NCBI RefSeq assembly: GCF_900111345.1
Contig: NZ_FOGY01000001.1
Coordinates: 558,001 to 622,000, forward strand
DNA: 64,000 bases
Origin: Psychrobacillus sp. OK032
Lineage (GTDB): Bacteria > Bacillota > Bacilli > Bacillales_A > Planococcaceae
Direction: 5' to 3'
Made by a program: the position numbers and the translations under genes. The notes under the pieces were generated by a model. It was not told the origin of the DNA and ran no database searches. It saw only the letters and a program-made list of their open reading frames with translations. This document shows positions 25,687 to 35,713 of this stretch, piece by piece. Within the stretch, counting starts at the first letter, position 1, and every line of letters begins with the position of its first letter.

Positions 25687-25727
25687 TTAGCAAAAAATCG
25701 CCGCTCCCCCATATGGAAGAGCGACAA
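25687..25727 (-). terminator. Terminator of ilvE
   Basis: Minus-strand stem ATTGTCGCTC/GAGCGGCGAT followed by TTTTTG, between ilvE and the C26 gene. Confidence 0.7.
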
Positions 25728-25826
25728 TTTACTATATAATATTTTGGCTATAACTGTTGGTTATGAAACTTTCCCCTGATATTGCGGAAGCGTCAACCAG
25801 CAATGGAAATCAACAGAACAAAGCCA

Positions 25827-26900
25827 TTATTTAACTTCGACAACCCAGCCAAATGGATCTTCAACTGTACCTTTTTGGATTCCAGTTAAGGCATTATACA
25901 ATTTTTTCGAAAGTTCTCCAGTTTCACCGTTGTTCACATAAAACAGTTCGCCCTTCCAGCGCATTTCACCGATTGGAGAAATAACCGCTGCCGTTCCAGT
26001 TCCAAAAGCTTCGTCTAACTTACCATTTAAATAAGCCTCGCGAATTTCTTCCATAGAAACTTTACGCTCAGTTACCGGCACGCCCCAATGTTTTAACAAT
26101 GCAACGATGGATTTGCGTGTAATGCCATCTAAAATGCTTCCATTTAAAGCCGGTGTTACGACTTCTCCATCAATTTTGAAAAATACATTCATGCTGCCGA
26201 CTTCTTCAATATATTTTCGTTCAATACCGTCTAACCAAAGCACTTGAGAATATCCTTCACGATCTGCAACTTCTTGTGCTTTTAAGCTGGACGCATAGTT
26301 TCCTGCAGTTTTCGCAGTTCCTGTTCCACCCGCAACAGCACGAACATATTCGTTCTCTACAAGAATTTTCACAGGGTGAATTCCTTCTTTATAATAAGAA
26401 CCAACTGGTGACATAATAATGATGAAACTATATGTTTTAGATGCAGAAACACCTAAATGCGCCTCTGTTGCAATCATAAACGGGCGAATATAAAGGGATG
26501 TACCTGGCTCAGCCGGAATCCATTCTTTATCTAACTCAATTAGTTGCTTCAATGCTTCTAGCGCAAATTCCTCATCAATTTTTGGCATGCTAAGACGATC
26601 GCACGAATTATTCATACGTTTCATATTTTCTTCAGGACGGAATAAGCGAACAATTCCATCTTCCGATAAGTACGCTTTCATCCCTTCAAAAACAGTTTGA
26701 CCATAATGCAAAATACTAGCAGATGGATCTAGAGTAATAGGTTGATAAGGGACGATTCGATGATCATGCCAACCTTGGCCTTCTGTATAATCAGCAATAA
26801 ACATATGGTCAGTAAATTTCGTACCGAAAACTAGTTGATCTGATGGTGTTTTTTCATTTTTATTTTCATTTTGTGTAATTTGAATCTTAAGACTATTCAC
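25827..26900 (-). CDS. ilvE: Branched-chain-amino-acid aminotransferase
   Basis: 357-residue class IV PLP aminotransferase for the last step of Val/Leu/Ile synthesis and the first of their breakdown. Motifs are ASILHYGQTVFEGMKAY, RLFRPEENMKRM, YIRPFMIAT, the PLP lysine in GTAKTAGNYA, and the signature region EVGSMNVFF ... SILDGITRKSI. The eukaryote-like long form is typical of Bacillus YbgE/YwaA. GTG start with SD AGGGGAAA. No T-box was recognised in the short upstream region. Confidence 0.93.
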   Translation of the reverse strand: MNSLKIQITQNENKNEKTPSDQLVFGTKFTDHMFIADYTEGQGWHDHRIVPYQPITLDPSASILHYGQTVFEGMKAYLSEDGIVRLFRPEENMKRMNNSCDRLSMPKIDEEFALEALKQLIELDKEWIPAEPGTSLYIRPFMIATEAHLGVSASKTYSFIIIMSPVGSYYKEGIHPVKILVENEYVRAVAGGTGTAKTAGNYASSLKAQEVADREGYSQVLWLDGIERKYIEEVGSMNVFFKIDGEVVTPALNGSILDGITRKSIVALLKHWGVPVTERKVSMEEIREAYLNGKLDEAFGTGTAAVISPIGEMRWKGELFYVNNGETGELSKKLYNALTGIQKGTVEDPFGWVVEVK

Positions 26901-27060
26901 TATGTATTTCCCCTATCAATATAATTATTAGTAAACTGTAGTTTCTTATGCTTACGATATATTATATGCAATTATACTACTTTTAAGAAAATTATAAATA
27001 CCTTTTCGCAAAATATTTTTAATAGTTCTTATTTGACCATTATTAGATGATGTGCAATAT

Positions 27061-27106
27061 TAGTTTCCGCTAGGATTTCCGCTGCTGGGCGGACGCTTTC
27101 CGCTCC
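27061..27106. repeat. GC-rich repeat fragment, copy 7
   Basis: TTTCCGCTAGGATTTCCGC, then GGGCGGACGCTTTCCGC and TCCAACC. This is the first third of copy 1 joined directly to a repeat end, as if the centre had been deleted. Confidence 0.7.
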
Positions 27107-27217
27107 AACCCACAAAAAATACAGTGAAACCTCTACTTATTAAGTAACAATTCCATATGTGTTGATTATCATTTATTACTATGTAGCCCTTAAATTATTC
27201 ATTATCGGGTAAAAAAG

Positions 27218-27715
27218 TCAATTTATCCCCTCTTTTAATTTGACCAAGTTATACCAGCTTACGCCACCATGTTTTGATTCAGACACGCCATGGTTAACAA
27301 ATCCTAATTTTTCATAAAAAGAAACTAATTCCTGTTTACATGTTAAAGTAATTCCTTCTCTTTCATTCTCTTCTACAAGCTCTTCCATTTTCTCCATTAA
27401 CATCTTGGCAATTCCTTGATTTCTAGCCCTTTTAGACACTGCTAATCCTAAAACACTTTGATATCCTCCACTTTTCGGGTTCTCTTTGATTTCCTTAAAA
27501 AGATTATCGGTTATGTATGGTTGATTAATAATAGGGCCATTAATGTAACCCATGATTACCCCTTCTTTTTCTGCCACAATAAAAGTATCAGCTATCAACT
27601 GAATCCTCTCCACAAATGCTCTTTTTGTGGCAGCTTCTTCTATTGAAAAGCCTTCATTCTCAATAAACAATAACTGTTCTAAATCTGTAGTTTGAACATT
27701 TCTTAAAGAAATCAT
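27218..27715 (-). CDS. GNAT-family N-acetyltransferase
   Basis: 165 residues with the AANAT-like GNAT layout: ISLRNVQTTDLEQLLFIE at the N-terminus, VLGLAVSKRARNQGIAKMLM (acetyl-CoA loop R-x-x-G-I-A) and FYEKLGFVNHG near the end. Acceptor unknown. The G-run SD (GGGGGG) favours ATG 27715 over a longer frame to 27793. Confidence 0.85.
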   Translation of the reverse strand: MISLRNVQTTDLEQLLFIENEGFSIEEAATKRAFVERIQLIADTFIVAEKEGVIMGYINGPIINQPYITDNLFKEIKENPKSGGYQSVLGLAVSKRARNQGIAKMLMEKMEELVEENEREGITLTCKQELVSFYEKLGFVNHGVSESKHGGVSWYNLVKLKEGIN

Positions 27716-28021
27716 CTTGTCTATCCCCCCCTTCCATAGTACCAGTGACCCCCGGATTTTTTGAATAATAGTCAGAGTATATACTCCAACCATATGAATG
27801 ATTTTCCCTAACCATAATCGTAAACTGTTTATACAGTATTAGTTATTTTATTATATCATTCCTCTTAACTTTAACTTCATCTATCATTTCGACGAAAGAA
27901 TTTAAGAAGAATGCTATGGTCATTTTTTCTTAATGAAATTAACAGATGTGTAACAAATCATGACGTTTAACCGATAAACAATGTATAGGACAAAATACTA
28001 TTTAGATAGGAGGCGTCATAA

Positions 28022-29644
28022 TTGTTTAAATTTGCTACATACATACTTACACTTTCGATCTTATTTGTTAGCTGCTTCTCCCCTTCCCTTCAAGTACAAG
28101 CATCCACATTGGTAAGTGGAATGTTTGTCGATGTCACGTATGAAGAAGTCGTTTTGGATAAAAAAACAACCGAAAAGCAACTTTCCAAAATCACCCTTAT
28201 TAATGATAAAGGGAAAACAATTACATTGAACATTGATTCATACGCTTCTCTTTTCATCAATTCCACACCGACCTCAATTGGAGGATTTAAAGAAGGGATG
28301 TGGGTCGAAGCAACAGTTGAGCTACGCAATGTGAAAGAACTAAATGGATTTTTCGATATAGCACAAGGTAGTGACTCAAATGCTATTTCTAATAGTCTAA
28401 CTGGGACAGTTAATACGATTGATAAAAATGGTAAATTTATTGCCATTAATTCGAAAGACAGAAATTCAGTCAACTACTATTTGGATGCGCAAACACAAGT
28501 TTTTAAAGACAATAAATTAGTCGATTTAAGCGTTTTATATGAAGGGGATCGGGTAAAATTAACCCTTGCTGAACACAATTCCACTACACTTTCTACTATT
28601 GAAATAATCGCAGAAGGTATCAAGGTGGAGCACCTATATAAAGGAACTATCCAACAAATAGATACGAAAAAGAAAAAACTCGTCGTAAAAAACGAAAAAG
28701 TGTTTCGCAACTGGGATTGGCGAAATGGCTCCGGATCCATTAGTTCAAAACCCTTTACTGCAAAGACACCAATCTATGTTGGCAATAAAAAAATAGATGA
28801 AAGTCAAATCCGAAAGTATATAAATAATGAAGTGTATTATGTAACTATTGAGCAAATGGGCCAAGAAGTTGTACAAAAAATGATTATTAAACATACAAAT
28901 GAAAGAAATCTACATGAGGGTCTAAATTCAGTAGACACATCTAATCAAAAAATTAGATTATCAAGTACTGGTAATATTGCCTATCACAACGGAACAATCA
29001 TTATTCGCAATGGTCGTTTAGTGGATGCTAGTGCACTTTCACAAAGCGGTAATGCTTATGTTATTACAAACGGCGCTACAACCCATCAATATGCAAATGT
29101 CATTCACGTGACAAATGATGGCTTCCAAAGTGCTAATTTATCGAATCATGAAGTGTATTTTGGTCAAATTAATAGTGTAGGATCATACCAACTTACTTTG
29201 ACGAATGCAAATCGACTTTCTAATAATTATTGGTACGGGTTAGGCTACAGTAATTTAAGTTTTAGCAACGATACCGTTGTTGTAGAAGATGCTAATTATG
29301 GGACAACAGATTTCACTAATAGTACAAGTAAATATGCTTATTTCTATGTAAAGAATAATCATATTGTTGCTGCAAGAATTGTAGGATCGAGTAGTCCAGC
29401 ATCGTCCATTTCAGTAGGACGATATAATGGTTATTGGTATTGGAATTCGATTGAGGTAAAAGATGTCAGCCAATGGCAAACAGGTAACTGGGTCGAGACT
29501 ACACCAATTTATTACATGGATACAAGGTGGACAACATTCATTAAAGAAGGAAAAGTTATTACAAAAAGTGATTTAGAAGAAAATGATCGACTATTTATTA
29601 TCCATGATTCGTACACTCAAGCTCGTATGATTTTAGTCGATTAA
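28022..29644 (+). CDS. Exported surface protein of unknown function
   Basis: 540 residues from a TTG start with the SD AGGAGG 6-7 nt upstream. Signal peptide about 1-27 (LSILFVSCFSPSLQVQAS). The mature protein is rich in beta-forming repeats with recurring I-T-L/G-K-T-I-T-L and K-K-L-V-V-K-N-type short strands, and its C-terminal third is rich in N, S, Y and W (GRYNGYWYWNSIEV). No catalytic motif or wall anchor is seen. It lies 29 nt upstream of the SLH-protein gene in the same direction, so the two probably form one surface-protein operon. Family not recognised. Confidence 0.75.
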   Translation: MFKFATYILTLSILFVSCFSPSLQVQASTLVSGMFVDVTYEEVVLDKKTTEKQLSKITLINDKGKTITLNIDSYASLFINSTPTSIGGFKEGMWVEATVELRNVKELNGFFDIAQGSDSNAISNSLTGTVNTIDKNGKFIAINSKDRNSVNYYLDAQTQVFKDNKLVDLSVLYEGDRVKLTLAEHNSTTLSTIEIIAEGIKVEHLYKGTIQQIDTKKKKLVVKNEKVFRNWDWRNGSGSISSKPFTAKTPIYVGNKKIDESQIRKYINNEVYYVTIEQMGQEVVQKMIIKHTNERNLHEGLNSVDTSNQKIRLSSTGNIAYHNGTIIIRNGRLVDASALSQSGNAYVITNGATTHQYANVIHVTNDGFQSANLSNHEVYFGQINSVGSYQLTLTNANRLSNNYWYGLGYSNLSFSNDTVVVEDANYGTTDFTNSTSKYAYFYVKNNHIVAARIVGSSSPASSISVGRYNGYWYWNSIEVKDVSQWQTGNWVETTPIYYMDTRWTTFIKEGKVITKSDLEENDRLFIIHDSYTQARMILVD

Positions 29645-29673
29645 TCTATGGAAATGAGGTAAAGAAAATTCAA

Positions 29674-31122
29674 ATGTCTAGTAAAAACATGAAAAGATTA
29701 GTAGTTTTAATGTTAACTGTTGTATTAGGGTTCACATTATTAATCCCAACGGCAAGTGCGAAGGTTCCAGATTTCAACGGTGGTGTACTCGATGAATATG
29801 AGTACGAAGAAGTTTTTTTCTTAACCGGCTATCCCATTAAATTTACTGGAAAAGCAACTGTTACCGAAAAAGAGAACAAGAATCAGCTAACAACTACTTA
29901 TAAATTTACGTTAACAAGTGACTATGGAGATAAATTAACACGTAATGTTGTATATGTATCTGACTTAAAAAACTATGAAACAAAAGGTCAAACAACGTCC
30001 AATACAAAAGTAAAAAGCTATACAGAAAAGGTAACTATGGCAGATAAAACAACGTATACATTAGACGATTATCAGTTTTCACAAGGATCTGTTATTGATA
30101 ACCGACCAGCTACTGACTATTACTCTGGAAATGTGATCGCTCGAAAAATTTATATTAAAAGCGAAAAAATAGATAAAAAAACCGAAACAAAGAAAATTAC
30201 TGTCTATATGGACGGACGCAATGTAGGATACAAAAACTTCTGGGGCTCTACGGACACTCAGTTTATCGATTATGAAATTGAAGCTCCGGAAGGAACTGCA
30301 TTTGTAACTAGTAAAGTTTCTGATAGTAAATCGAGAGTATTGGAATATGAACAACATACTCCTTCTCTTTCAAGCTTTGTAGGAGGCCATGCAGTTATTA
30401 GTTCTTCTAATATAGTTTCTGAATACGAGTATAATATCCCTTATTATGCTGGATCAGGAACGATTTATTTAAACAAAGAAAAAACACCGAAAGTTGAGCG
30501 ACTGATCGTACCGAAATTCCGTGACATTGCAAAGCATTGGTCCAAACCAAATATCGAAAAACTATATTCTTTAGGTATCTTCGATGAATCTAGTAACTTC
30601 TTTTCACCTGATGCAGCAATGAAAAAAGATTTATTCACAGTTGGGGTTGCAAAAGCAGTAGATTTACGTGTACTGGAAGAAAAACCAACGAAGAAAAAAT
30701 CAACGAAAAAAGCATTATTTGAAGACTTAGATGTAAAAGATCCTAACTATGTATATATTGAAAGCGCGTTAAATAAAGGGATTGTAAGCCCAGTAAATAA
30801 AGAAAAGTTTGGCGCAAAAGATTCCATCACACGCGCACAAGCTGTTACGATCATCGTTCGTTCCCTTGGTTTAGAAGGACGTGCTCCTACTCCAGGATAT
30901 ACAACAAAATTCATTGACGATAACAAAATACCAAAAGAAGCAAAAGACAGCATTTACGTAGCAAGTGAATTAGGATTAATCGATCCAGATAAAAAAAATC
31001 GTATCAATCCTAATGAAGTACTGACAAGAGGAAAAGCTTCTCAACTACTAGTTCGCTACTTAAATTTCTTAGAATCAGACTTAAAACAAAACTACCGAGA
31101 CGATATGTTGTATTTCAACTAA
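29674..31122 (+). CDS. S-layer-homology (SLH) domain surface protein
   Basis: 482 residues. Signal peptide 1-29 (LLIPTASAK), an N-terminal region of unknown fold (about 30-285), then three SLH-like repeats at about 288-340, 350-405 and 412-470: FRDIAKHWSKPNIEKLYSLG, DSITRAQAVTIIVRSLGLEG and EVLTRGKASQLLVRYLNF. The repeats bind pyruvylated wall polymer, so the protein is cell-wall attached. It is a plausible client of SecA2 encoded at 1460. The SD GAGGT is 13 nt from this ATG, longer than usual; the alternative ATG at 29689 is even further away. Confidence 0.87.
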   Translation: MSSKNMKRLVVLMLTVVLGFTLLIPTASAKVPDFNGGVLDEYEYEEVFFLTGYPIKFTGKATVTEKENKNQLTTTYKFTLTSDYGDKLTRNVVYVSDLKNYETKGQTTSNTKVKSYTEKVTMADKTTYTLDDYQFSQGSVIDNRPATDYYSGNVIARKIYIKSEKIDKKTETKKITVYMDGRNVGYKNFWGSTDTQFIDYEIEAPEGTAFVTSKVSDSKSRVLEYEQHTPSLSSFVGGHAVISSSNIVSEYEYNIPYYAGSGTIYLNKEKTPKVERLIVPKFRDIAKHWSKPNIEKLYSLGIFDESSNFFSPDAAMKKDLFTVGVAKAVDLRVLEEKPTKKKSTKKALFEDLDVKDPNYVYIESALNKGIVSPVNKEKFGAKDSITRAQAVTIIVRSLGLEGRAPTPGYTTKFIDDNKIPKEAKDSIYVASELGLIDPDKKNRINPNEVLTRGKASQLLVRYLNFLESDLKQNYRDDMLYFN

Positions 31123-31127
31123 AAGCA

Positions 31128-31168
31128 AACCCCCATCAAAAGCATAACTGCTTTTGGTGGGGGTTTTA
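31128..31168 (+). terminator. Terminator of the SLH operon
   Basis: AACCCCCATCAAAAGC/GCTTTTGGTGGGGGTT followed by TT. Strong, and able to act for the convergent gntP gene too. Confidence 0.85.
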
Positions 31169-31187
31169 TCGTTTTTATGTAATCATG

Positions 31188-32531
31188 TCAAACTAAGATT
31201 AGCCAGATAATCATCGTTACGATGATTGTTGTGACACCTTGTAGTAAGGTAGCCATTGTTTGTGCTTTGTACGCGTCTGTTACTTTCATGCCGCTGAACT
31301 GTGTAACTACCCAGAAATAGCTGTCATTTACATGGCTCACTGCCATCGCCCCTGCTCCGACCGCCATAACAACTAACGCAAGTGGTAAAGCACCTTCAAT
31401 ACCTAATGTTGGGAGCATCGGTGCAATTAGCGACGATGTAATAACAAGAGCCGCTGTAGACGAACCTTGCGCTGTTTTAAGTGCTGCTGCAATTAAGAAA
31501 GGCACTAGTAAGAACCAAGCACCGTTTGCTAAAGCTCCTAAGTCCATTTGTTGCAATTGATCTGCAACCCCTGAATTTTTAATAACTGTACCAAATGCAC
31601 CACCTGCACCAGTTATTAATAAAATCGGTGCTGCTTCTTTCAACGCCTCACCAATCCATCCGGACAAAGTCGTTTCATTTATCTCTGGTAATAATAAGAA
31701 TGCTGCAAAGACCCCAAATAATAGCGCTACTGTCGGTGCTCCTAAAAATTGTAGGAAATGGGTGAATCCCGAGTCACTTCCCGTAAGTGCCGCTACTGAT
31801 CCAATCGCGATTAGTACAATCGGTAATACGATTGGTAGGAACGCTTTAAATGTTGATGGCATTTTACCGAAGGATTTGATTACTTCATCATAATCAAGTG
31901 CTTCTTCGTGATCCGCTTCCACGTCAATTTTTGTACCTACTTTAACAGCCCAAATATACCCAACAATCACTGCTGGTATGGCTACGAACAAACCAACTAA
32001 AATAATTGTACCCAAATAGTCCGTAGCTCCGATGTTCCCCGCCGCTGCAATAGGACCTGGTGTAGGCGGAACTAATGTATGTGTCGCATATAAACCAGTC
32101 GATAATGCAATCGCCATAGAAGCAACTTTCACTTTTGCTCGTTTTGCCAATGATTTTTTTAAACTCGATAATATGATAAATCCTGAATCACAAAATACTG
32201 GAATGGATACGATATAACCAATAATCGACATCGCTAGCTGTGGTCGCTTGTCTCCTAAAACACGAAGCACCACTTCCGCCATACGATAAGCCGCACCGGA
32301 TTTCTCTAAAATAACTCCGATAATTGTACCAGCAACGATGACAATACCGATACTTGTCATCAGGGCTCCAAACCCAGTATTCACATTTTCAACTACTGTA
32401 AGTAAAGGCATACCAGATGCAATACCTACAAAAAACGCACTAATTAAAAGTGCTAAAAACGGATGTAATTTGAACACCGCAGTCAATAATACTACTAAAA
32501 GGACACCTACTAAAATCACAAAAAACAACAT
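31188..32531 (-). CDS. GntP-family gluconate/glycerate permease
   Basis: 447-residue carboxylate:H+ symporter with about twelve membrane segments. Typical GntP motifs are FVILVGVLLVVLLTAVFKLH, SGFIILSSLKKSLA, THTLVPPTPGPIAAAGNIGA and AVSHVNDSYFWVVTQFSGM. It lies 14 nt downstream of glxK on the same strand, so glycerate is the best substrate guess. Confidence 0.9.
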   Translation of the reverse strand: MLFFVILVGVLLVVLLTAVFKLHPFLALLISAFFVGIASGMPLLTVVENVNTGFGALMTSIGIVIVAGTIIGVILEKSGAAYRMAEVVLRVLGDKRPQLAMSIIGYIVSIPVFCDSGFIILSSLKKSLAKRAKVKVASMAIALSTGLYATHTLVPPTPGPIAAAGNIGATDYLGTIILVGLFVAIPAVIVGYIWAVKVGTKIDVEADHEEALDYDEVIKSFGKMPSTFKAFLPIVLPIVLIAIGSVAALTGSDSGFTHFLQFLGAPTVALLFGVFAAFLLLPEINETTLSGWIGEALKEAAPILLITGAGGAFGTVIKNSGVADQLQQMDLGALANGAWFLLVPFLIAAALKTAQGSSTAALVITSSLIAPMLPTLGIEGALPLALVVMAVGAGAMAVSHVNDSYFWVVTQFSGMKVTDAYKAQTMATLLQGVTTIIVTMIIWLILV

Positions 32532-32545
32532 TTACTACACCCCTC

Positions 32546-33670
32546 TTATAAAATGGATTGCATAACTTCTTTCGTTCTTAAACGCAAATAATAGTCTGCT
32601 TGTTCGATAGATTCTTTTTTAGATACTGTATCGCCCACAACACTTGATAACTTATAAAAGTAAGAAGCTAGTTGTGGTCTACTTTCCTCTTCTATAAATC
32701 CTGAAAGTAAAATGACTGGAACTCCCATTTCTTTTCCGACATTCGCGATACCAATAGGGGCTTTACCAGAAAGTGTTTGAATATCTGATTTCCCTTCCCC
32801 AGTAATGATGAAATCAGCATCCACGATTTGCGCTTTAAAATTGATTGCTTCTATGACTACTTCGATTCCTGGTTTTAATGACACTGGGAAAAAAGCAAGA
32901 AATGCTCCACCTAATCCTCCTGCTGCGCCAGCACTCGGCTTTTGGTGGAGTGCAATGCCAGTCACTTCCTCGATTTTATTTGCTAAATGAAGCAAATTTT
33001 GATCAAGTACGTCTACTAATTCAGGAGTAACCCCTTTTTGTGGGCCAAAAATAGCCGTTGCCCCATTCGGACCAATGAATGGATTGTCTACATCGCAAGC
33101 AATGATAAATTGCGATTCTCGAACTCTTTTATCAAAGTTTGTAACATCCACTTTATGTAACTTAGCTAATGCATCTGCACCTTCTGGTAATTCATCACCA
33201 AATTGATCTAGAAATTTCATACCTAGCGCCCGTAACATTCCTGTTCCACCATCATTCGTCGCACTCCCTCCGATACCAACGACGAACTTTTTGAACCCAT
33301 TATCGAGTGCGTGCAATATTAACTCTCCGGTACCAAATGTCGACGCAATGAGTGGATTCCTTTCATCATCCTTCAGTAAAGTTAAACCAGATGCTTTCGC
33401 CATCTCGATCACACATGTTTCCCCATCTCCTAGTACTCCGTATTCTACTTGGATAGGTCTTCCAATAGGATCATGCACATCTACTTGAACCGTATGTCCA
33501 TTTGTCGCCAATATTAGCGGTTCCAAGGTACCTTCTCCACCATCTGCTACAGGGAGTAATACAGTTTCAATCATTGGGTTTACTTCCTTTATACCTGCAG
33601 CTATTTCACGTGCCGCTTCCATTGCAGTTAATGAACCTTTAAAAGAATCAGGACTAACAACGATTTTCAT
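32546..33670 (-). CDS. glxK: Glycerate kinase
   Basis: 374-residue GlxK/GarK-type glycerate kinase that phosphorylates glycerate for entry into lower glycolysis. Seen are IVVSPDSFKGSLTAMEAA at the N-terminus, FVVGIGGSATNDGGTGMLRA, PSAGAAGGLGGAFLAFF and DFIITGEGKSDIQTLSGKA. It is the first gene of the glxK-gntP operon, transcribed away from cdaR across a 126-bp shared promoter region. Confidence 0.93.
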   Translation of the reverse strand: MKIVVSPDSFKGSLTAMEAAREIAAGIKEVNPMIETVLLPVADGGEGTLEPLILATNGHTVQVDVHDPIGRPIQVEYGVLGDGETCVIEMAKASGLTLLKDDERNPLIASTFGTGELILHALDNGFKKFVVGIGGSATNDGGTGMLRALGMKFLDQFGDELPEGADALAKLHKVDVTNFDKRVRESQFIIACDVDNPFIGPNGATAIFGPQKGVTPELVDVLDQNLLHLANKIEEVTGIALHQKPSAGAAGGLGGAFLAFFPVSLKPGIEVVIEAINFKAQIVDADFIITGEGKSDIQTLSGKAPIGIANVGKEMGVPVILLSGFIEEESRPQLASYFYKLSSVVGDTVSKKESIEQADYYLRLRTKEVMQSIL

Positions 33671-33733
33671 TCAATCACCTCATTTTAGTTAAGTGCTTAC
33701 ACATAATTATATTGATAATTATAATTTTTACAT

Positions 33734-33748
33734 TATACTTAAAGTATA
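33734..33748. promoter_or_regulatory. Palindrome in the glxK/cdaR divergent region
   Basis: TATACTT-A-AAGTATA, a perfect 15-bp inverted repeat 49 bp upstream of the cdaR start. It is a candidate CdaR operator, but its AT content makes chance possible. Confidence 0.35.
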
Positions 33749-33796
33749 AAGTGCCTGTATTATAACAGGATGTTTTTTATACTTGACGGAGGTACT

Positions 33797-34891
33797 ATGA
33801 TATCAAAACAGCTTGCCAATCAGATCGTTGAACAAACGATGCTTAGGCTACATCGAAATATTAACGTCATTCAAACGAATGGAATGATTTTAGCTTCTGG
33901 GGACCGCTTACGTGTAGATAGTATTCATGAAGGGGCTGTTATCGTAGCAGAAACGAGAAAGCCGTTGCTAATTACAGAGGAAAATAATCACTTATTTCCA
34001 AGAACGAAACCGGGTATTAATTTGCCGATATTTTTTCAACAAGAATTAGTTGGAGTCATTGGAATTACGGGTGATCCAAAAGAGATTGAAGAAATAGCGA
34101 CACTTGTTCAGCTGACAACAGAAATGATGGTTTACCAAGCGTTGATCGCCTCGGAACGCGAGTGGGAAAGAAAAATGCAAGAGATGGTTTTTGAAGAATT
34201 GATGAGTGGGCAGCCTTTACAAAAAGTCATTTTCGAACGAATAAACAAAATAGGGTTCCAAAACAAAGCCCCTTTTCATACGATGATGATAGAACTCAAT
34301 CCAGAATCTAAATCATATCAAACAATACTTCAAGGAATCGAACATTATTTCCATCAAGATTCTATTTTAGTCGGACATTATCAATTAAACGAACACTTCA
34401 TCCTTACTTCCGGATTAGACGAAAAAGCATTTCAGCAAAAAGTAAAACAGCTCGCTAACATACTTAAGAAATACAATGCCTTCCCAATCTCGGTAGGACA
34501 AGTCGTCCATTCACTTGATCAAGTCCATTATTCTTATCAAACGGCAAGAATCGCGCTTGAATATGGACCGCGCAAACATTCAATTATTTTTTTTGAAGAA
34601 GCGGAACTGTATTCACTATTAAAAAAGCGAGACTCACAAGAAGCCCAGCATTTTACCAATCGGGTATTAGGTGCATTAGATGTAAAGCTACTCCTCACCT
34701 TACAATCTTATTTTAACTGCAATCAACAACTAGCAATTTGTGCGGAGACGTTAGAAATTCATCGTCATACACTTACTTACCGTCTTAAAAAGATTCATAA
34801 CTTAACTGGATATAATCCAAGTTTATTTCAAGACGCCATTGTTTTACAAATCGCATTGTGGATGACGGATCGAAACTTTCATAACAGTTAA
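33797..34891 (+). CDS. cdaR: Sugar-diacid/glycerate utilisation regulator, CdaR family
   Basis: 364 residues. The N-terminal diacid-recognition domain (about 1-130) has NVIQTNGMILASGDRLRVDS and GINLPIFFQQELVGVIGITG. A GGDEF-like middle follows, and the C-terminal PucR-type helix-turn-helix is CAETLEIHRHTLTYRLKKIH. Members activate glycerate, glucarate and galactarate genes. Its position divergent from glxK-gntP makes those genes its likely targets. ATG 33797 has the SD GGAGGT; an upstream in-frame start at 33770 lacks one. Confidence 0.88.
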   Translation: MISKQLANQIVEQTMLRLHRNINVIQTNGMILASGDRLRVDSIHEGAVIVAETRKPLLITEENNHLFPRTKPGINLPIFFQQELVGVIGITGDPKEIEEIATLVQLTTEMMVYQALIASEREWERKMQEMVFEELMSGQPLQKVIFERINKIGFQNKAPFHTMMIELNPESKSYQTILQGIEHYFHQDSILVGHYQLNEHFILTSGLDEKAFQQKVKQLANILKKYNAFPISVGQVVHSLDQVHYSYQTARIALEYGPRKHSIIFFEEAELYSLLKKRDSQEAQHFTNRVLGALDVKLLLTLQSYFNCNQQLAICAETLEIHRHTLTYRLKKIHNLTGYNPSLFQDAIVLQIALWMTDRNFHNS

Positions 34892-34925
34892 AAACCGTTT
34901 CAGCTTTTTGCTGAAACGGTTTTAT
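34890..34925. terminator. Bidirectional terminator after cdaR
   Basis: AAAACCGTTTCAGC-TTTTT-GCTGAAACGGTTTT; the stem begins at the cdaR stop codon and also serves the convergent NlpC/P60 gene. Confidence 0.85.
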
Positions 34926-34933
34926 TAATATAG

Positions 34934-35419
34934 TTATTTTTTAGCTACTGTTACGTCAGCAACTTTTTTAGCGCCTACGTATTTATTACCCCAGTAATAT
35001 GGGTCATTTAATTTATCAATTTTTACACCTTTAGATGTCGAAGCATGAATGAATTTTCCACTACCTATGTACATACCAACGTGAGAAACGCCTTTACCTG
35101 ATGTATTGAAGAAAACTAAGTCTCCCACAGCTAAATTTGCTTTTTTCACCGATTCCCCTGTGCTGTACATTCCTGCTGCTGTTCTCGGTAGGTTTACACC
35201 ATTGTTTTTGTAAATATATCCGATAAATCCTGAACAATCAAATCCTGCTTTCGTTGTTCCACCATAACGATATTTAATTCCTATTAAATTCTTCGCGCTT
35301 GATACTATTTCATTGGATGCTACAGCGCTTGCTGCTTCTGTATTTCCTGCAAATGTTCCCGCGGCTAAAACTACAGTCAAACTAAAGATTGCGATGATTT
35401 TTTTAAACAAAGAAGTCAA
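34934..35419 (-). CDS. Exported NlpC/P60 peptidoglycan endopeptidase
   Basis: 161 residues. Signal peptide about 1-30 (SLTVVLAAGTFAGNTEAAS), then a single NlpC/P60 domain with the catalytic Cys in FDCSGFIGYIY, the His in VSHVGMYIGSG and a third residue in FIHAST. There are no LysM, SH3 or SLH anchors, so it is a minimal secreted hydrolase cutting gamma-D-Glu-diamino-acid bonds. The start is TTG with the SD GGAGG 10 nt upstream. No c-di-AMP (ydaO-type) riboswitch core was recognised upstream. The next 294 bp to the chemoreceptor gene shows no gene. Confidence 0.87.
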   Translation of the reverse strand: MTSLFKKIIAIFSLTVVLAAGTFAGNTEAASAVASNEIVSSAKNLIGIKYRYGGTTKAGFDCSGFIGYIYKNNGVNLPRTAAGMYSTGESVKKANLAVGDLVFFNTSGKGVSHVGMYIGSGKFIHASTSKGVKIDKLNDPYYWGNKYVGAKKVADVTVAKK

Positions 35420-35713
35420 AACTTATGTTCCTCCAAAAGATGTTATTGAAAAATTCTACTAAAAATTCTACTAAACTAGTATTTGCAAATTTCTCTATAC
35501 CCATACTAACATGATATAAACTAAAGTGAGTTTACAGTTGTATTACAAAAGTATTACAGTAATCTTCTAATAGATTCTCGATTTGTTATTTGTAATAGTC
35601 AATTATTCGTTGCAAAACATTCAAATGGTATATATCTTTTCTACCTGTTCCTATGGTATAAATAGTATAAACAAACGATTAGGAATTACCTAAGAACAGA
35701 GGAGAATAGTATT

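Noticed and set aside
35420-35713. c-di-AMP (ydaO) riboswitch before the NlpC/P60 gene
   Set aside because: AT-rich region without the conserved G-rich motifs of that riboswitch.
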